From Caecitellus pseudoparvulus (Eukaryota > Bigyra: Bicosoecida), in the NCBI GenBank assembly GCA_965644315.1, contig CBFFRQ010000068.1, positions 620,001 through 684,000 on the forward strand: a stretch of 64,000 bases of DNA, read 5' to 3'. Below the pieces are notes generated by a model, which did not search any database, had not been told where the DNA came from, and saw only the letters and a program-made list of their open reading frames with translations. This document shows positions 21,121 through 34,300 of the stretch, in pieces. Made by a program: the position numbers and the translations under genes. Position 1 is the first letter of the stretch. Every line of letters begins with the position of its first letter.

Positions 21121-24100
21121 CTAAAAGGACGGCATGCGGGGGCGCGTGGACCGCCACTCAGCCGGCGTGCCCCAGCCTGCTGACAACTGGCGCCCCCCCG
21201 GCAGCGACGCGCCGTGCAGCGCCGCCACCAGCATGGCAGCATCCTTGTGCGAGGGCATGTGCAGGAGCACAGTGCCGTTGGACACCATGTGTCCGCTGAG
21301 GCGCCGGGCGTCCAGAAGGGTCAGGTCGTACCCGGCACCTGCCAGGCCTAGCAGCTGGCGCAGCAGGAGCGCGGTCAGCTCTGGGACGAGCTCATTCGGC
21401 ATGCCAGACAAGTGCACGATGCGGGCGTCAGCTGCGGGCACGACCTTGCAGGCCGAGTCGCGGATGACAACGCCAAAGAGGCGCAGCGCCGAGCTCGCCG
21501 CCGTCGTGGCGTGGGCACTTTCCCGGAACGTCACGAAGGCATGCATGGGGTGGGCCTCATACAACTTCATGTCTGCCGAGCTGCCAGCCCTGGCCAGCGT
21601 CTGCACTGAGCGCCCCCCCGCCTCGGAGCGCTGCAGCACCCCCAGCAGCGTGCCGATGTCCTCGTGCCCCCCTTCCACCCCGGCCACATCGTCGGCCAGC
21701 GCAGCATCTTCGTCCAGCAAGCCCAGCCCCAGACCCGTCTCCTCCTGGGCACTCTCTACTGCCTTGCTCAAACGGTCCTGCACACGCTTGTGGGAGCGCT
21801 TGAAGTACTCCCGGAACCGAGCCCGCAGCACACTGCGCAGGCGCTGGGCACGTTGGTCCATCACGTGCACAGCCTGCACGTCGCCGCACCTGGACAGAGC
21901 CTCGGAGACGTCCTCCGCGGTGGCGGTGATGGGCAGGTTGGACACGAAGACAGTGCGGCCCTCCCTGTCCCAGTCCCAGGACCCCTGCGCCCCCGCGGCA
22001 GCCACGCCGGCGTCGGAGTAATCGAACGCTGCTCGGAAGCGCAGGGGCACATGCACCGCGGGCCCCTCGCCTCGCCCCCGTCGCCGAGAGGGCTTTGCTT
22101 TCGCCCCCCCTCCCTCCTCGCTGTGCTCGTCGCCGGAGTCAGGGCCAGACTGCTCGCCAGCCCACGGTCCCTGCAGGCCGCCCAGCTCCAGCGCTGCAGG
22201 CTTCAAGCCGACATCGAGGTCAAGTGGCGCCGCCGCCTCATGTCCTGGACCCTCCTGCAGGCTTGTGTGGACCAGGCTTGTGTCGGGCAGCATGCCCGGC
22301 ATGCCGCTGCGGGCTGCCTGGGGCAGGTCAACGAGCGGGTCATCCTCCCCCTCCTCCTCAGCGCCCACGGCAGTGCCTTCCTGCCCGCCCTCCAACGCTG
22401 CCTTCCACTGGGCCCGCGCCCTGCGCAGCATGTCGGTGGTGATGCCTGCCTGGCTCGTGGCCCACGGCGCATCCAGCATGAGAGCCGCAGAGCCAAAGGC
22501 CTGGTGGGCCGGCAGCAAGGAGCGGACAGCTGCCGAGCGGGCAGTGAACGCCCACACAAGCTGGGACTTGGCTGCGCTGGTGGAGTTGCCACGCGCTTCG
22601 GCAGACGACACCGCGCGCAGGAGCTTCTTGAACTGCATGTCAGTCAGAGTGCGGGCCACCAGCGCTGCCACCGCCTCTGGTTGCCCCCACAGGTGCTGCT
22701 GGGCTGCCCACAGCGGCAAGGAGCCCCACACTCCACCCTGTCGCGGGGCCTGCAAGCCAGCTATCGCTGCGGCAAGGTCCTGCACTTGGTCCTCGGGCAC
22801 GCCAGCATCGGCGGGGGCACAGGCACGGCACCTGTGGACTTCCTGCAGCACGGCGCCCAGTGCGGCGTTGGTCTCACACACGGCGTGGGGGTCATAGCTG
22901 ACGTCGTTGAAGGCCGTGGCAGCAAGTGCGCGTGGCACATGGCCCTGTCCAGGCCCGCTGTACGCTGGGCACGGGACGCCCAGTGGCTGCAGCGTGTGAG
23001 GCAGCCCTGTCCCCGGCTCGCCCTCAGCACCTGCCAGGGCGCTGTCCAGGTCTTCCAAGGCCAGGGCCGCGACACACCGCCGCAGCGGCTCGTACAGGGC
23101 AGGGTAGGCTCTGGGCAGCAGCGAGGCTGCCTGCCCAAGGAACCACAACTCGTCCAAGCCAGTGCCGAAGAGGAAGGACGGCCCCGTCAGCGCGGAGCCT
23201 ACATCGTGCTGCGTGTCCCACTGCTGCCCTGTCGCCTCGGCATGGTCCCGGCCCGCTTCCGCTGCCAGCTGCCGGTGCCGGCACAGGGCCTTGAATACGA
23301 GGAAGAGGGAACGCAGCGCCGCTACCTCTGCCGCTGAGCAGTGGGTGCGCAGGCCCGCCACGAGGCGGTCCACTTCCCCCGCCTGCCGCATCTTCACGGC
23401 CACTTGCAGGCGCAGCAGGTCCTCTGGAGGCGGCCCTGATGCAGCGCGAATGCGCAGGACGCCTTCAGTACACGCGGCATGGTTGGCGTCCGCCAAAGAC
23501 GCCAAGGCCACCACCTGCCCTGCCTCCAGGTCGTGGTCCTCCTGCGCTCCGGGGGCTGGCACACGCACGTGTCCAGCCTTCACGCGGCTCAACACCTCCT
23601 GCACAGCGGGGGGGACCAGGGAGGGCAGGAGGGCTTCGTCCACGCCAGCAAGGGCGGGCAGGTATGTCCACGCGTCCACCGGCAGCAACAAGGTGTCTAC
23701 ACGGGAGGGGATGTTGCCCTTGCTGTGCAACTGCTCAAGGGACAGCTGCAGCACTCTGTCCATGCCCACCTCGTCTGCTCCGCCGCCACTGCTGTCCTCA
23801 CTGTCAGAGCTGCCTGCCGACTGTGCCTCTACACCCCCCTCGGCCAGCTGAGCTGCCAAGGCGACGGGGGACAGCTCTCCGCTCTGGATGTGGCCGTACC
23901 GCTCCAAGGTGCGGATGGTCTGGGACAGCTGGATGCGGACGTAGTACCGGAGTGCCGTGGCGGCAGCCTGCAGGGGCACCACACACGCACGCTCCAGCAA
24001 GGGGCGAACCCCCACGTACGACGCCAGGAGGGGCACCCACCGAGGCGCTGCTACTTTGAGCTCCCTGGACCACTCCACGCAGTGCTTGAGCGCGGCATCC

Positions 24101-24948
24101 GTCTGGCCCGCCTGCAGCGCCGACACAGCCCCTTTGACAGCGGCGGTCAGGGCAGCTGTCGTGGCAGGCTTGCCCTCGCCGCCTGACATGGCGGTGAGGA
24201 AGCAGGAGTCAAAGGCAGCTGCCAGCGCAGCTTCATGCTCCTGGCTCCCGATGCCAGACCCAGGCAGGACTTGGTCTTGGCAGGCTGCCTGCCATGCCTG
24301 CCGCAGACTGCTCCACAGCTGCACGCGGTCTGGCTGGGCCAGGCCAGGTGTGACATCCAGTGTGGCTTGGTCCTGGGCCCGCTCAGGCCCAAGCAGCGCA
24401 TCCGACGCATCCAAGGGGGCTGGATCTCCCTGCTCCAGGGGCTGCACATACCTCCCTGACATCCACATGAGTTCAGAGAGGAGCCGGGGGTGGCGCCGCA
24501 CCGCCGGTACGTCCAGCACCTTCTCTTGCAGGCGAAGGCGCAGGACCTGTCGAGCCATGCTGGACAGCACGATTTGTGTGCCTGCAGAGGAAGACACCAC
24601 GCGCCGAACAGTGCGCTCGAACCACGCTGTCGCGGCTGGCGGAGCAGCGAGCGCAGTCAGGCGCAAGAGGTGCTGTGCTCTGGTCTCGGCGTCTGCCGTG
24701 GACATTGGGGGGGGGAGCCGAGAGTCAGCGCTTGAGGCCGAACCTTCAACTTCAGTTGCACCAGTCGCGCGGGCGGCCTGCCCGGGCGCGCTTGAGTGAA
24801 GCGTCACTTTTGGCGTGAAATGCCCGGGCTGCGAAACCAAGCTGCATGCCCTACCAAGGCCTGCTGCCCTTGGGATGGCGATGCGGACAGCCCGGCGTTC
24901 TGCCGCAGCAAGCAGTGCAACTAGATGGCACCTCCTCAGCATGGCCAT
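21121..24948 (-). CDS. large RNA-binding protein with C-terminal RRM domains, probably organelle-targeted
   Basis: A single 1275-aa open frame. The first 50 residues ([19 protein letters not shown]...) are basic and hydrophobic without acidic residues, consistent with an organelle presequence. Residues about 100-900 are helical and Ala/Leu-rich and match no family I know. A basic/acidic linker (near residue 940, SRRRGRGEG) precedes an RRM with RNP2 TVFVSNLP at about residue 1000 and RNP1 HAFVTFRE at about 1125. The gap of over 100 residues between them is far longer than usual because of a helical insertion rich in Gly and Glu. A second RRM-like unit follows ([10 protein letters not shown], then [11 protein letters not shown]). 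The general plan, a long helical region followed by RRMs with organelle targeting, suggests post-transcriptional RNA handling. The start could also be the second Met. The gene occupies the whole minus strand of this 3.8-kb interval without an intron. Confidence 0.7.
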   Translation of the reverse strand: MAMLRRCHLVALLAAAERRAVRIAIPRAAGLGRACSLVSQPGHFTPKVTLHSSAPGQAARATGATEVEGSASSADSRLPPPMSTADAETRAQHLLRLTALAAPPAATAWFERTVRRVVSSSAGTQIVLSSMARQVLRLRLQEKVLDVPAVRRHPRLLSELMWMSGRYVQPLEQGDPAPLDASDALLGPERAQDQATLDVTPGLAQPDRVQLWSSLRQAWQAACQDQVLPGSGIGSQEHEAALAAAFDSCFLTAMSGGEGKPATTAALTAAVKGAVSALQAGQTDAALKHCVEWSRELKVAAPRWVPLLASYVGVRPLLERACVVPLQAAATALRYYVRIQLSQTIRTLERYGHIQSGELSPVALAAQLAEGGVEAQSAGSSDSEDSSGGGADEVGMDRVLQLSLEQLHSKGNIPSRVDTLLLPVDAWTYLPALAGVDEALLPSLVPPAVQEVLSRVKAGHVRVPAPGAQEDHDLEAGQVVALASLADANHAACTEGVLRIRAASGPPPEDLLRLQVAVKMRQAGEVDRLVAGLRTHCSAAEVAALRSLFLVFKALCRHRQLAAEAGRDHAEATGQQWDTQHDVGSALTGPSFLFGTGLDELWFLGQAASLLPRAYPALYEPLRRCVAALALEDLDSALAGAEGEPGTGLPHTLQPLGVPCPAYSGPGQGHVPRALAATAFNDVSYDPHAVCETNAALGAVLQEVHRCRACAPADAGVPEDQVQDLAAAIAGLQAPRQGGVWGSLPLWAAQQHLWGQPEAVAALVARTLTDMQFKKLLRAVSSAEARGNSTSAAKSQLVWAFTARSAAVRSLLPAHQAFGSAALMLDAPWATSQAGITTDMLRRARAQWKAALEGGQEGTAVGAEEEGEDDPLVDLPQAARSGMPGMLPDTSLVHTSLQEGPGHEAAAPLDLDVGLKPAALELGGLQGPWAGEQSGPDSGDEHSEEGGGAKAKPSRRRGRGEGPAVHVPLRFRAAFDYSDAGVAAAGAQGSWDWDREGRTVFVSNLPITATAEDVSEALSRCGDVQAVHVMDQRAQRLRSVLRARFREYFKRSHKRVQDRLSKAVESAQEETGLGLGLLDEDAALADDVAGVEGGHEDIGTLLGVLQRSEAGGRSVQTLARAGSSADMKLYEAHPMHAFVTFRESAHATTAASSALRLFGVVIRDSACKVVPAADARIVHLSGMPNELVPELTALLLRQLLGLAGAGYDLTLLDARRLSGHMVSNGTVLLHMPSHKDAAMLVAALHGASLPGGRQLSAGWGTPAEWRSTRPRMPSF

Positions 24949-25647
24949 GGGTATGTGTCTTGGGCGCTTGGGGGTGCCCTGCAGTCACGCTCCGGAACAG
25001 GCAGAGTTTCAGGCGAAACGCGCCCCCCAAAGCGTTGCTTTGATATTTTGGCACGGCAACTTCAGGTGCACCAGCCCACATGGCCAGACGCAAGTTACAA
25101 TGACCTGCAGAGCGGGACTGCCCCAGTACCGTGCGGAAGTTCTGTGGCTAGGTTGTACTCCTCTGCACAGCCCGCGCAAGGTCCCACAAAGAAGGCCAGC
25201 GGCCCCCCCCCCACTCCTGCTGTGTCGCCCCCTGTGGGCGGTGCAGGCCGTCGCTTCGGCAGCAAGATTCACGGTGTAGCCACTCTCACACCTCCGACCT
25301 CTCTGTCCCCGTCACCCTTGCTCCCTGGAGCCCTGGCCGCGTTGTCGGTGCACCAGCACCAGCTTCTCCGCCACGCCACGGCTGCAGTGCTGCTCCCAGC
25401 ACTGCAGAAGGCAATCACGGCTGTGGCAGTTCGCCAAAGTCGTGAAGCAGCTCGCCTAGGTGGCTGGTTCGTGTCGGCCCTCCGCGGCTTGTGCACGGCG
25501 CCTCCCTCATCAAGAGCGCCGCGAGCTTCCCTTCCGTGGGTTGCCCGCCGACCCGCCAGCGCAGTCCCTGCTCTCCCAGGCTCCGAAGGCCGAGCACTGT
25601 ACTACGACCCGTCAGAGGCACCCCATCACTACGTCTGGAGCACCAAG
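24949..25647. other. region between RRM gene and casein kinase II alpha; open plus frame of unknown status
   Basis: About 700 bp between two outward-facing genes. The plus frame that enters the kinase ATG is open all the way back to 24925, overlapping the 5' end of the RRM gene. It ends in [16 protein letters not shown] just before the kinase start. This could be a 5' leader without stops, usual in GC-rich DNA, or an N-terminal extension on the kinase. Nothing in it is recognisable as a transit peptide or domain. Confidence 0.35.
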
Positions 25648-26982
25648 ATGAGCCGTGCGCGCGTGTATGCTGACGTTAACACGAAGCGTCCCCGCTCGTA
25701 CTGGGACTATGAGAACATGACCGTCACGTGGGGGTACGTCGCTGCTTTGCGAGGCGTGGGCAGGCTGGCTGTCGCCAGCGTGAGGCCTAGCTAGCCAACT
25801 CACCTTCAGCTGTGCAAACGCCTTTCATGTGCCCTCCACATTGCCCGACTGTGGCGCTGGCGTTTCAAGGCGTTTCGTGCTGGCGGCCACCCTGCCCCCT
25901 TTCCACCTCTGCGCAGGGACCAAGAGGACTACGAGGTCATTCGCAAGATCGGCCGTGGCAAGTACAGTGAGGTGTTCGAGGGCATCAACATCTACAACAA
26001 GCAGCGGTGTGTCATCAAGATCCTGAAGCCCGTGAAGAAGAAGAAGATCAAGCGAGAAATCAAGATCCTGCAGAACTTGTGCGGCGGCCCCAACATCATC
26101 AAGCTCCTCGACGTCGTCCGGGACCCCCACAGCCGAACCCCGTGCCTGGTCTTCGAGCACGTCAACAACATCGACCACAAGGTCCTGTACCCCACCCTCG
26201 GAGACATGGACATCCGGTACTACATCCACGAGATCCTCATCGCTCTGGACTACTGCCACTCCAACGGCATCATGCACCGCGACATCAAGCCCCACAACAT
26301 CGTCATTGACCACGCCAACAAGAAGCTGCGCATCATCGACTGGGGCCTGGCGGAGCTGTACCACCCCGGGCGGGAGTACAACGTGCGCGTGGCGTCCCGG
26401 TACTTCAAGGGGCCCGAGCTGCTGGTGGACCTGCAGGACTACGACTATGCCCTGGACATGTGGAGCCTGGGCGCGATGGTGGCGGGCATGATCTTCCGCA
26501 AGGAGCCCTTCTTCCACGGGCACGACAACTACGACCAGCTGGTGAAGATCGCCAAGGTGCTGGGCACGGATGAGCTGTACGCATACCTGGAGCGGTACGA
26601 CATCGAGCTGGACCCCCACTTTGACGGCTTGATTGGGCGGTGGTCCCGCAAGCCCTGGAGCAAGTTCGTGACGCCTGAGAACACCCACCTCATCACGCCT
26701 GAGGCCATTGACTTCGTGGACAAGCTGCTGCGGTATGACCACCAGGAGCGCATGACGGCCCAGGAGGCCATGAACCACCCGTACCTGGCCCCCGTGCGCC
26801 AGGCCGGGAAGCGCAAGGCGGGCGACGAGGCGGCCGCCCAGGCCGCCCCAGCGCCTGGTGCTGCGGCAGGTGCCGAGGGCAGCGCCGTCGCTGCAGGCGG
26901 GGCACCAGCTGGTGAGCCCGGCGCATCCTCAGCAGCCGCGTCTGTCGCCGCCGCTGCTGGTGGTGGCGGTGGCGGCTCTTGA
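25648..26982 (+). CDS. CSNK2A: casein kinase II catalytic subunit alpha
   Basis: Exon 1 (25648-25733) and exon 2 (25917-26982) flank a 183-nt intron, the longest well-defined one in the window, and give about 383 aa. The start [15 protein letters not shown] matches the CK2 alpha N-terminus that contacts the activation loop. The glycine loop [12 protein letters not shown], the unique basic stretch [15 protein letters not shown], catalytic [11 protein letters not shown] (the CK2 variant of DFG) in [12 protein letters not shown], and [17 protein letters not shown] are all present. CK2 is a constitutively active acidophilic Ser/Thr kinase in nucleus and cytoplasm. The last 60 residues are an Ala/Gly/Pro-rich tail absent from most orthologues, ending in a glycine run. 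An antisense open frame across this gene is a shadow. Confidence 0.97.
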
Positions 26983-27115
26983 TAGCATTGGCCTGGGGGG
27001 TGGTGCAGGAGAGGGGAATGGTCAAATGCAAGCATGCTCACGGCAAGCCGCGTGAGCGAAGGCTACTACTACGCTGATGCAGTGCATACTACAGGGCAGA
27101 GCTTGTGCTGTCGCA

Positions 27116-28291
27116 ATGTGGGTGCGGTGGGTGCTGGGCCTGTTGGTGGTGGCTTGCGCAGGCTGCAGCGGCGCAGGCAGCTTGCCCACCCACGCCGGCG
27201 TGCTGTCGGCGGGAGGGCGGGCACCCAGCGTGGCAGTGGCCATTGTGACACATGGACGGCCATTGTTCTTGCAGCACGCACTGTGGCAGGTGCGGCAGCA
27301 GGAGTGGGTGCCGGATGAAGTCGTGCGTTTCGGCGTTGGGTTTGAGCCGGCCTGTGCACGGCAGCAGCGGTGGCGAAACGCCGCGCACCACGCCACCTGG
27401 CGCAGTTGATAGTAGACGACTCGGCAGACGAGGACGTGAAGGTGCAAGTGCGGCAGGTGGCCACAGCTTTCCGTGCGCGGCTGCTGTCACTGCCCCAGCG
27501 CGAAGCCATTGGGGACAAGCGGCAATTGGCGGCGGAGACACTGGCTCGGCGGCACGACGTGGTAGTGCACTGGTGCGTGAGAGGTCGAAGGCACCGATGC
27601 ACTGCCATGCAGCGCTGCATGCCTGGCCATGCACCTCGCAGGGATGATGACGACCACTACAGGAGGGGGCGCCTGTCGGCACAGGTGGCGCCGTTGGGTG
27701 TGCCTGGTCACACGGCTGGAGCAGCCGACTTGTCGGTGCTGCAGCACAGCACATACTACATGCTGCGCAGTGACAGGCTTCTGAAGCTGCCCCAGGCCAA
27801 GTCAGGACCGCACTTTGGCACGCTGGCGTACCGGTCAGCTGTGCTGGCCGATTCAGCTGTGCGGTACAGCAACACGAGCATGGGGGAGGACCAGTACTTC
27901 GCTGAGCGCGCCGTGAACCACGGCTTCCGGGCAGCTGTCCTGGACAACAATGCGAGTCACTTCACGTATGTGCGGCACCACAACACGTGGAACTTCTCCA
28001 TGTCTGCCTATGGGTCGTTTCAGGTGGTACAAGAGGTGCCAGCGTGGTTCTTGCCCACCAGCCTGTGGATGAGGTCTCACGCGCACATGCTAATGTCTGG
28101 TCCAGGTGCCCAGGCGCGGTGCATGGCAGAAATGGATGCCGTGCAGGAGTGCCGGGCAGTGTGGGGCTCGTGGTGGGAGGCGGCACATGGCGGGGTGTTG
28201 TACATGGCGTGGTGTGGAGGTGGGGGGGGTGCATCCTGGGCTGCGCGGTGCACATGCCCAGCCTTGGAAAGCTGCCACCCAGCCCCTCTAG
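27116..28291 (+). CDS. secretory-pathway glycosyltransferase, GT2-like with DxD motif (3' end unresolved)
   Basis: Exons 27116-27322, 27406-27572 and from 27642 onward join in phase, with donors GTGCGT and introns of 83 and 69 nt. The start MWVRWVLGLLVVACAGCSG is a signal peptide or membrane anchor. AVAIVTHGRPLFLQHALWQV is the first strand of a GT-A fold, LIVDDSADED follows after splicing, and VVHWDDDDHYRRGRL is the metal-binding DxD motif, also made whole by splicing. GPHFGTLAYRS and GEDQYFAERA then give the acceptor/catalytic region and VRHHNTWNF the end of the domain (about 27995). The family transfers sugars in the ER or Golgi; the donor is unknown. The reading frame does not meet a stop and runs on into the next gene's frame. 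I set the end at a TAG reached in another frame, so the true end, or a fusion, is open. Confidence 0.7.
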
Positions 28292-28339
28292 GTACAAGTC
28301 ATGTGGTTCGCCGACACACCTCTGCCCACATGAAGTGGA

Positions 28340-31300
28340 ATGTTAAGAGGTTTGGAGGTTCGCATCGCCGCAGCCCTGCTGTCCCTCTGCTTGACCCGTC
28401 AACGGGAAGGCCTGCTGGAGTCCCTCTGCATCTGCAAGCAGCAGGAGCCCGCAAACCCGATTCCCCCCATTCATCAGGGCGCCGGCTGCTTGATCCAGGC
28501 CCTTCTCCGGCTGATCTGTCCATCCCCCCATTGCAGCGGGACCCAGGGCCGTACTGGTACTTACCTGTTTGCCCAGCAGTTCCGCTGGAGTTCTTCCTTG
28601 CCCAGTTGTGTGCTGGGTCTCACCTCGTCCTTCCTCGTGATCTTCCACCGACTGCAGCAGCTGTGCCTGAGTATGCTCCGGAGTACGGAGGTATCGCGAC
28701 CTACCCAGAGTACCCAGAGTACGCCTCGTACTTCGAGTACCCTTCTTACCCAGCAGCCTCCCCCGGTCGCCCACCTGCGTCTCGTACAGCTACCTCAGAA
28801 TTTGCTGGGTTATTCGCAGACTATGGTATCACCCCTGGAGTTCCAGTCACCCACTTGGCGCCTGCTTGGAACCCGAGCGTGAACGTATCGGAGGCCATCT
28901 TCACCTTCCGGAACGACTCGGCATGTGTGCCTTCTTTTTCTCACCCAAGGTTTGTGGAGTACAATTACTCCAGTCCATGCCGCCGGGATTGTGTCCTGTC
29001 CGCATGGATGCCTCCGGGTCCCTGCAAGCAGGGGCCCGCTTGTGGCGAGGCAGGGGTAGAGCGGCGAAAGCGCGTTGTGTTAGTCCCAGCAAACGAGTTT
29101 GGAACGTGCCCTGAAGCGGATATTCCCGCACCATCGGAAACTAGTCTTGGCCAAGACGCTGTCCCTGTTGGATCGCAGGGACTTGAGCAGGTGTCCGCCT
29201 GCCCTGGCTTGCCTTGTCCGGGGTCGGTGGTGGTGGAAGGTCAAGTAACTCTGTCTCAGGTCAAGCTTAAGGATGTGCCCGTTGCGGCCTTTCAGCTGGC
29301 CCTCTCCCGGGCTTTGCACATGGCTGAAGAATCTGTTCAGGTATTCCGAGTTGAGGAAGCTCTGTTGGACCCGCAAGGCCACCGCATTGCGATGGAAATT
29401 CCAGGGACGCCGCTGAATGAGAGTGACGTGGAAGGTCTGGTTGGAGGCGTCTCTTATGATCGGGTTCGACAGCCTGCAGAGCTGTGGGCTCGAAGGCTTG
29501 TTGGGCTGAGCCCAAGCTCCGCTTTCCACCTTCAGCAACGCCAGGCATACATGGAGCAAAGCCTCCATGCCATGTCACCCCAGGCACTTTCTTTGCCAAG
29601 GGAAGTGAGGAGCCTGGCTCAACGGAACATCATTGCTGTTGTCGTGTCGTTTGGGGTGACGACTAAGTCAGGCGAAGCTGATGCGAGGGCCACGGCAGCC
29701 GCCATTGGTGCAGCCTTCAATCAAGTGGGCGGTACCTTTGTTCAGCAGTTCTTGAGCCTGTCTGGCATCGTTGTCTGGATCGTGAGCGTGAGGGTTGAGA
29801 GTGCGGCGGTGGGCGACGAGGCGAAGCACACAGTGTTCGGACTGCGCGTGCATCGCCAACCAGGCGATGCAGCAGGACTGTCCCCGCTGTCCCCACAGCC
29901 CGAAGTTCACTTGCTCCATGCCGATGGCTCGTTGGCATCAGAGGTGGGGGGACCTGGCGTCATGGTCCATGTTGCACTTGATTCTGCTGGCGTCCTGCAG
30001 CGACCAGCAGATCCCAAGCTACTCACGGACCTGCCAGGCGCAATGGTCGCTGTCGAAGAAGGTGTTGCCAGGTTTGAAGACTTGGCTCTATCCAAGGCAG
30101 CTGAGGGGGTTCGCCTTCGCTTCTCAACAGCAGGTACAAACGTTTCAAGTGTTTCGGTCACATCCGCGCCGTTCAGCGTCGTCCCAGGCTTGCCGACCAC
30201 CGCGCGGATTGTCCAGCAAGCTGGTTTCACATGGGGAGGCACCCCTTTCCAGCAGCAGCCCGTGGTAGCACTTGTTGATGATGCAGGCAATCCGTCTCTC
30301 ATCCATGGGCCGGCGTCTGTGTCTGTCGAGCTAGTGGCGGATCCCACCGGCGGACAGGCTCGCCTGTCCGGCCCGCGCACTGCAACGTTCGTGAACAGCT
30401 TGGCTACATTCAGCTCGCTCAGCATTGACAAGGCAGGGGTGGGATTTCAGCTGGCTTTTAGCATTTCAAGCCCTACTCACTTTTCGGAGCCCTTGAGGCT
30501 TCTCTCACCGTTTTTCACAGTGGCTGTGGGCCGCACGGCAGCCATCCGAGTTGAAGTGCAGCCGGGCGGGGCTGTCGCCGGCCTCCCCTTCTCAGTGCAG
30601 CCACAGGTATCATTGACAGATGCAGGTGGGAATGTGAATGTGGCAGACAGCAGCTCATTTGTCACAGCCCGCCTGTTCACGAAGGAGAACGCCTCGACTG
30701 CGTTGCAGCCAGACGTGCTGTGCCTGCAACCCGTGCCGCCAACCTCTGGATCTGGAGCAGGGATCGTGGTTTCAGTGTCTCATGGCGACTCATTCATGCA
30801 CCTATCAGGTGATCCGTCCCCAGAAAATCCCGCTGCTTTGTTTCCTATCCGGCACGGCGACCGAGTGCGTGTCGGCCCGCCGTGGAAAGGGCACGCGCCT
30901 CCCCACCCGCCGGGTCGTTCGTGCCCAGGCACAGATGCTGTGGGAGTAGTCAGACGGGTTAGGACGATGAATGAGAAACAAGCAGCCCTTATGCTCCTTG
31001 AGCCATGGAAGGGGCCGACGGTTGTGAATGGCGTGCTCTTCAAGCTCGAGTCAGGCCTGACAAGACCTGTTGTGGCCGGTGTTGCCACCTTCTCCAACCT
31101 TTCCATCTCCACACCTGGCACAGACTACCGTCTCTCTTTCGTATCTTCTCTCTCAAGTAAAAGCTCTGTTGGCCATGGGTATGGGTACGATGGCCCATCA
31201 GAGCTTGTTAGCATCTTGGACCAGCCATTCCAGCAACCGTTCGGTCTTCGGGTTCACGCAGTCTCAGAGAAGTTTGACGTGCACACTGGCCAGCCAGCCG

Positions 31301-34300
31301 CACTGAAGGTTGTCTCCAAGGTGACCAGTGCGAGGGCCGACGGGCTCCCTTTCCCAGGCCAGCCTGTCTTGTTCTTGGTGGACTCCGGAGGCAATCGTGT
31401 CATGGGTCATCCTCCAGCAACAGTGCTCGCAAAGCTGGTGCGGGAAAACGGCTTTGGGGCAGGTCTATCCGGAGTACGCTCAGCAAGCTTGCACGAAGGA
31501 GTCGCACGGTTTACTTCACTCGGACTTTCTAGGCCTGGGGGGCCGTTTGTCCTTCAGTACACTTGCCACGTTCCTGGCTTTGGAGCCTTCACAGTTTCCG
31601 AGCAAGTCGTGGTCCAGCCTGCCCACGAGTACTTTGTGGCCCCATTACACGGCGAAGCAGGTGACAAATTTGCACACGCTACTGCCCTTCAAGGCGATCT
31701 TCTCTTCATTGGAGCCCCTGACGCAGCGAACCCTGCTCGCCCAGTCCACGTATTGCGGATTCGCGGTTTCGACACGCCCCGCATTCAGGGGGTACAAGTG
31801 ATCCAAACGCAAGCAAAATTTCAGCACGAGGTCCAACGCATCTCTTTCAGTCCGCATGCCAATGCGTCGGAACTCATCCAGCTGTCTTGGGGGAATAACT
31901 CCGCACCGCTCTTGCAGGTGACCTCCACGGCCCGCTTCATCTCAGCAGTCTTGAGCACTGCGTGGTCATCGAGCATCGAGGTTCAAGTCAAAGAGCTTTC
32001 TGGAACTCTGCTTTGGGACATCCAGTTTAGGTCCGCCCGCGGCCGCACGCAGCTTGTGGAGGCTTTCTTGGTTGCGGACACTTCGCCACCCATCCAGGTT
32101 GAGCGATTGCGGCCAGCAACTTACATTCAAGGGAGTTTTTTGCTGGGGCTGGAACCATGCTCACCAGCCAACACAGTATCACTCGATGCAAACGCGACTA
32201 CGACAGACGTTGCCGCGGCTGTCAGATCGCTGCTTGGTGGTCGAGTTTCGGTGGACGTGGCAGTTCGGGATGTCAGCTCTTTCGGAGAGGGGGCGCGCCA
32301 GTGGCGTGTGATGTTTCCAACGCACATCCCAAGCGCTATCAGACCCCCAAAGCTGTGTGTTGACGGCGCTGGGCTCAACGCTGGGGGAGCAGCCGTTGAA
32401 GTCGTCTCGTGGGAGGCGGCCACTGGTGCTGGCCCAACTGCAGGATCGTTTCGCCTAGGGTACGGAGAGGAGAGCACCCGACCCATTCAGGCACATGCAA
32501 CTCCAGAAGAGGTTGAAGTTGCTCTCGAGGAACTGGTTCAAGTCAGCAATGCCCTTGTCAGCGCAGCAGCCAGCCCCGTTGGTTGCTTGGACATTGCCGT
32601 GGAGATTGAGCCTGTATCAGAAGCTGCCACGCTGGTGGCGCTTACACACCACGTACTGTGGGAAGACCGCGCAGTTCCAGGGCACCTTTATGGAACAGAT
32701 GCTACTGTTGAAGTGCTCACTTCCAGCGATGGTCCGCAAGGGGCGGTGCAGTCCGCTGGCAGCCCGGGGTTGAGTGCTGGAAGCGTCCATGTGTTCAAGC
32801 GCAGCTTCAAGGCCTGGCTTCCTCTGAAAAGCACGACAGGTGGCTCCCTTAAGAGTGCAGCTGAAGCAGCCTCTACTTCATGGGAGCGACAGTTGATGCA
32901 TGAGGAGGCAGGGGTTGTGCACGGGAATGTGCTGCGTGTGGAGCACGTGGATCAGCGCAGGTTTCAGCATGCACGGTTCGGCGCCTCCCTTGCAGCACAA
33001 AGGTCTGTGCTCGCAGTCGGTGCACCAGGAACCCCCTCTTTCCCATACGCCTCAGTATACGTGTTGGAGTGTTCAGCACTTGCAGGTTGGTTCTCGGTCA
33101 GTGTTAGGCAAGGCGCGGCAGCGGCGAGATTCTCCGTCTCTGCGCCGGTCGCAGAGGTTGTAGATGGCGTGGCGAAGCTGATCGCGCTGCCGTCTGTGGA
33201 GGGGTACGCCGGAGAAAGAGGGAAGCAAGCCCCAATTTGTGGAGCAACTTCCCCACGGACGGTGTTCAGGCTGAGCTTCGATGCATTGGCAGATGCTGAT
33301 CTGGGCTTTCAGGTCAACTCGTCCAGCCTCATTGGCGGCTCTGCGACTCTGTCATCCCGCAGACTGCCCGACAGCACCAATATCACAGCAGCCGATGCTT
33401 CAGTGGGGGCCGTGTATGTGTTTCAAGGCGAAGAATCTGCATCACTTTCGAGCTGGCAGCTTCAGGGTGTACTGAAGCCCTCCAGTGTTGATTTGTTCAG
33501 GCCGTCGTCTGCCCAAACACCCATTCCAAGTGGCGCTGAGTTCGGTGCGAGCGTGGCAATATGGAACTCCACCTTAGTGGTGGGGTGCCCGGGTGATGAC
33601 GAAGCTGGTCCAGGGGCTGGAGCAGTGTTTGTGTTCGTGAAGCAGCCGACAGGCCCCCACACAGACTTGGCGAGCAGCCTCTCCGGCGGCTGGAAGCAGG
33701 TGCAGCGACTGATTCCCCGCTCCACAGACTTCCCAGGTGGTGAGGTTCTTCACTGTGGACAGAGTCTTTCCTTTTGGCAGAACACAATTGCTGTTGCTTG
33801 CACAGGCCTGGGAGCAGGTCCGGGTCTTGTTCTGATTTTTCGCAGAGGGTCACAGGGCTTGTCACGCCCGTTCCTGCTCGACCAGGTGCTCAGGCCGCGC
33901 GAGTGGCCGAGTCAAGTCGCCAGATTTGGTGCATCTGTGTCGCTGCACGGCACGGAGCTAGTTGTGGGGGCTCCTGGCACCGTTGTCCAGTCGCACCCCC
34001 ACCTTCGTACGGCGGTTGCTTCGGGGGCTGCATACCTGTACAAGCGAGAGAGCGAACGCCACAACTTCGTTGGACAGCAAGAGCTTGTGCCCCTTTCATC
34101 GAGGAGCGGCAGCCAAGTTGGAGTGGCTGTGGCACTCCAAGCAGGAAGCTTCGTGGCGGTGGGGGCGAGCAGTGCATTTTCTCTGTCAGGCATCGGGCGC
34201 GAGCATGAAGTGCTGAGACTGTCGATTTCCCGTTTGCCAAACGATTCTTCAGCTCGACTAGGGATTTCTGGGAGTAGAGTACGCTCGGACAGCCCGCGAC

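Noticed and set aside
21664-23337. Plus-strand 557-aa frame over the RRM gene
   Set aside because: Antisense shadow; composition is Gly/His/Cys-rich as expected from the complement, and the RRM motifs are in the minus frame.
25825-26778. Minus-strand 317-aa frame over casein kinase II alpha
   Set aside because: Complement of a highly conserved kinase exon; the Val/Leu/His-rich translation is a strand mirror.
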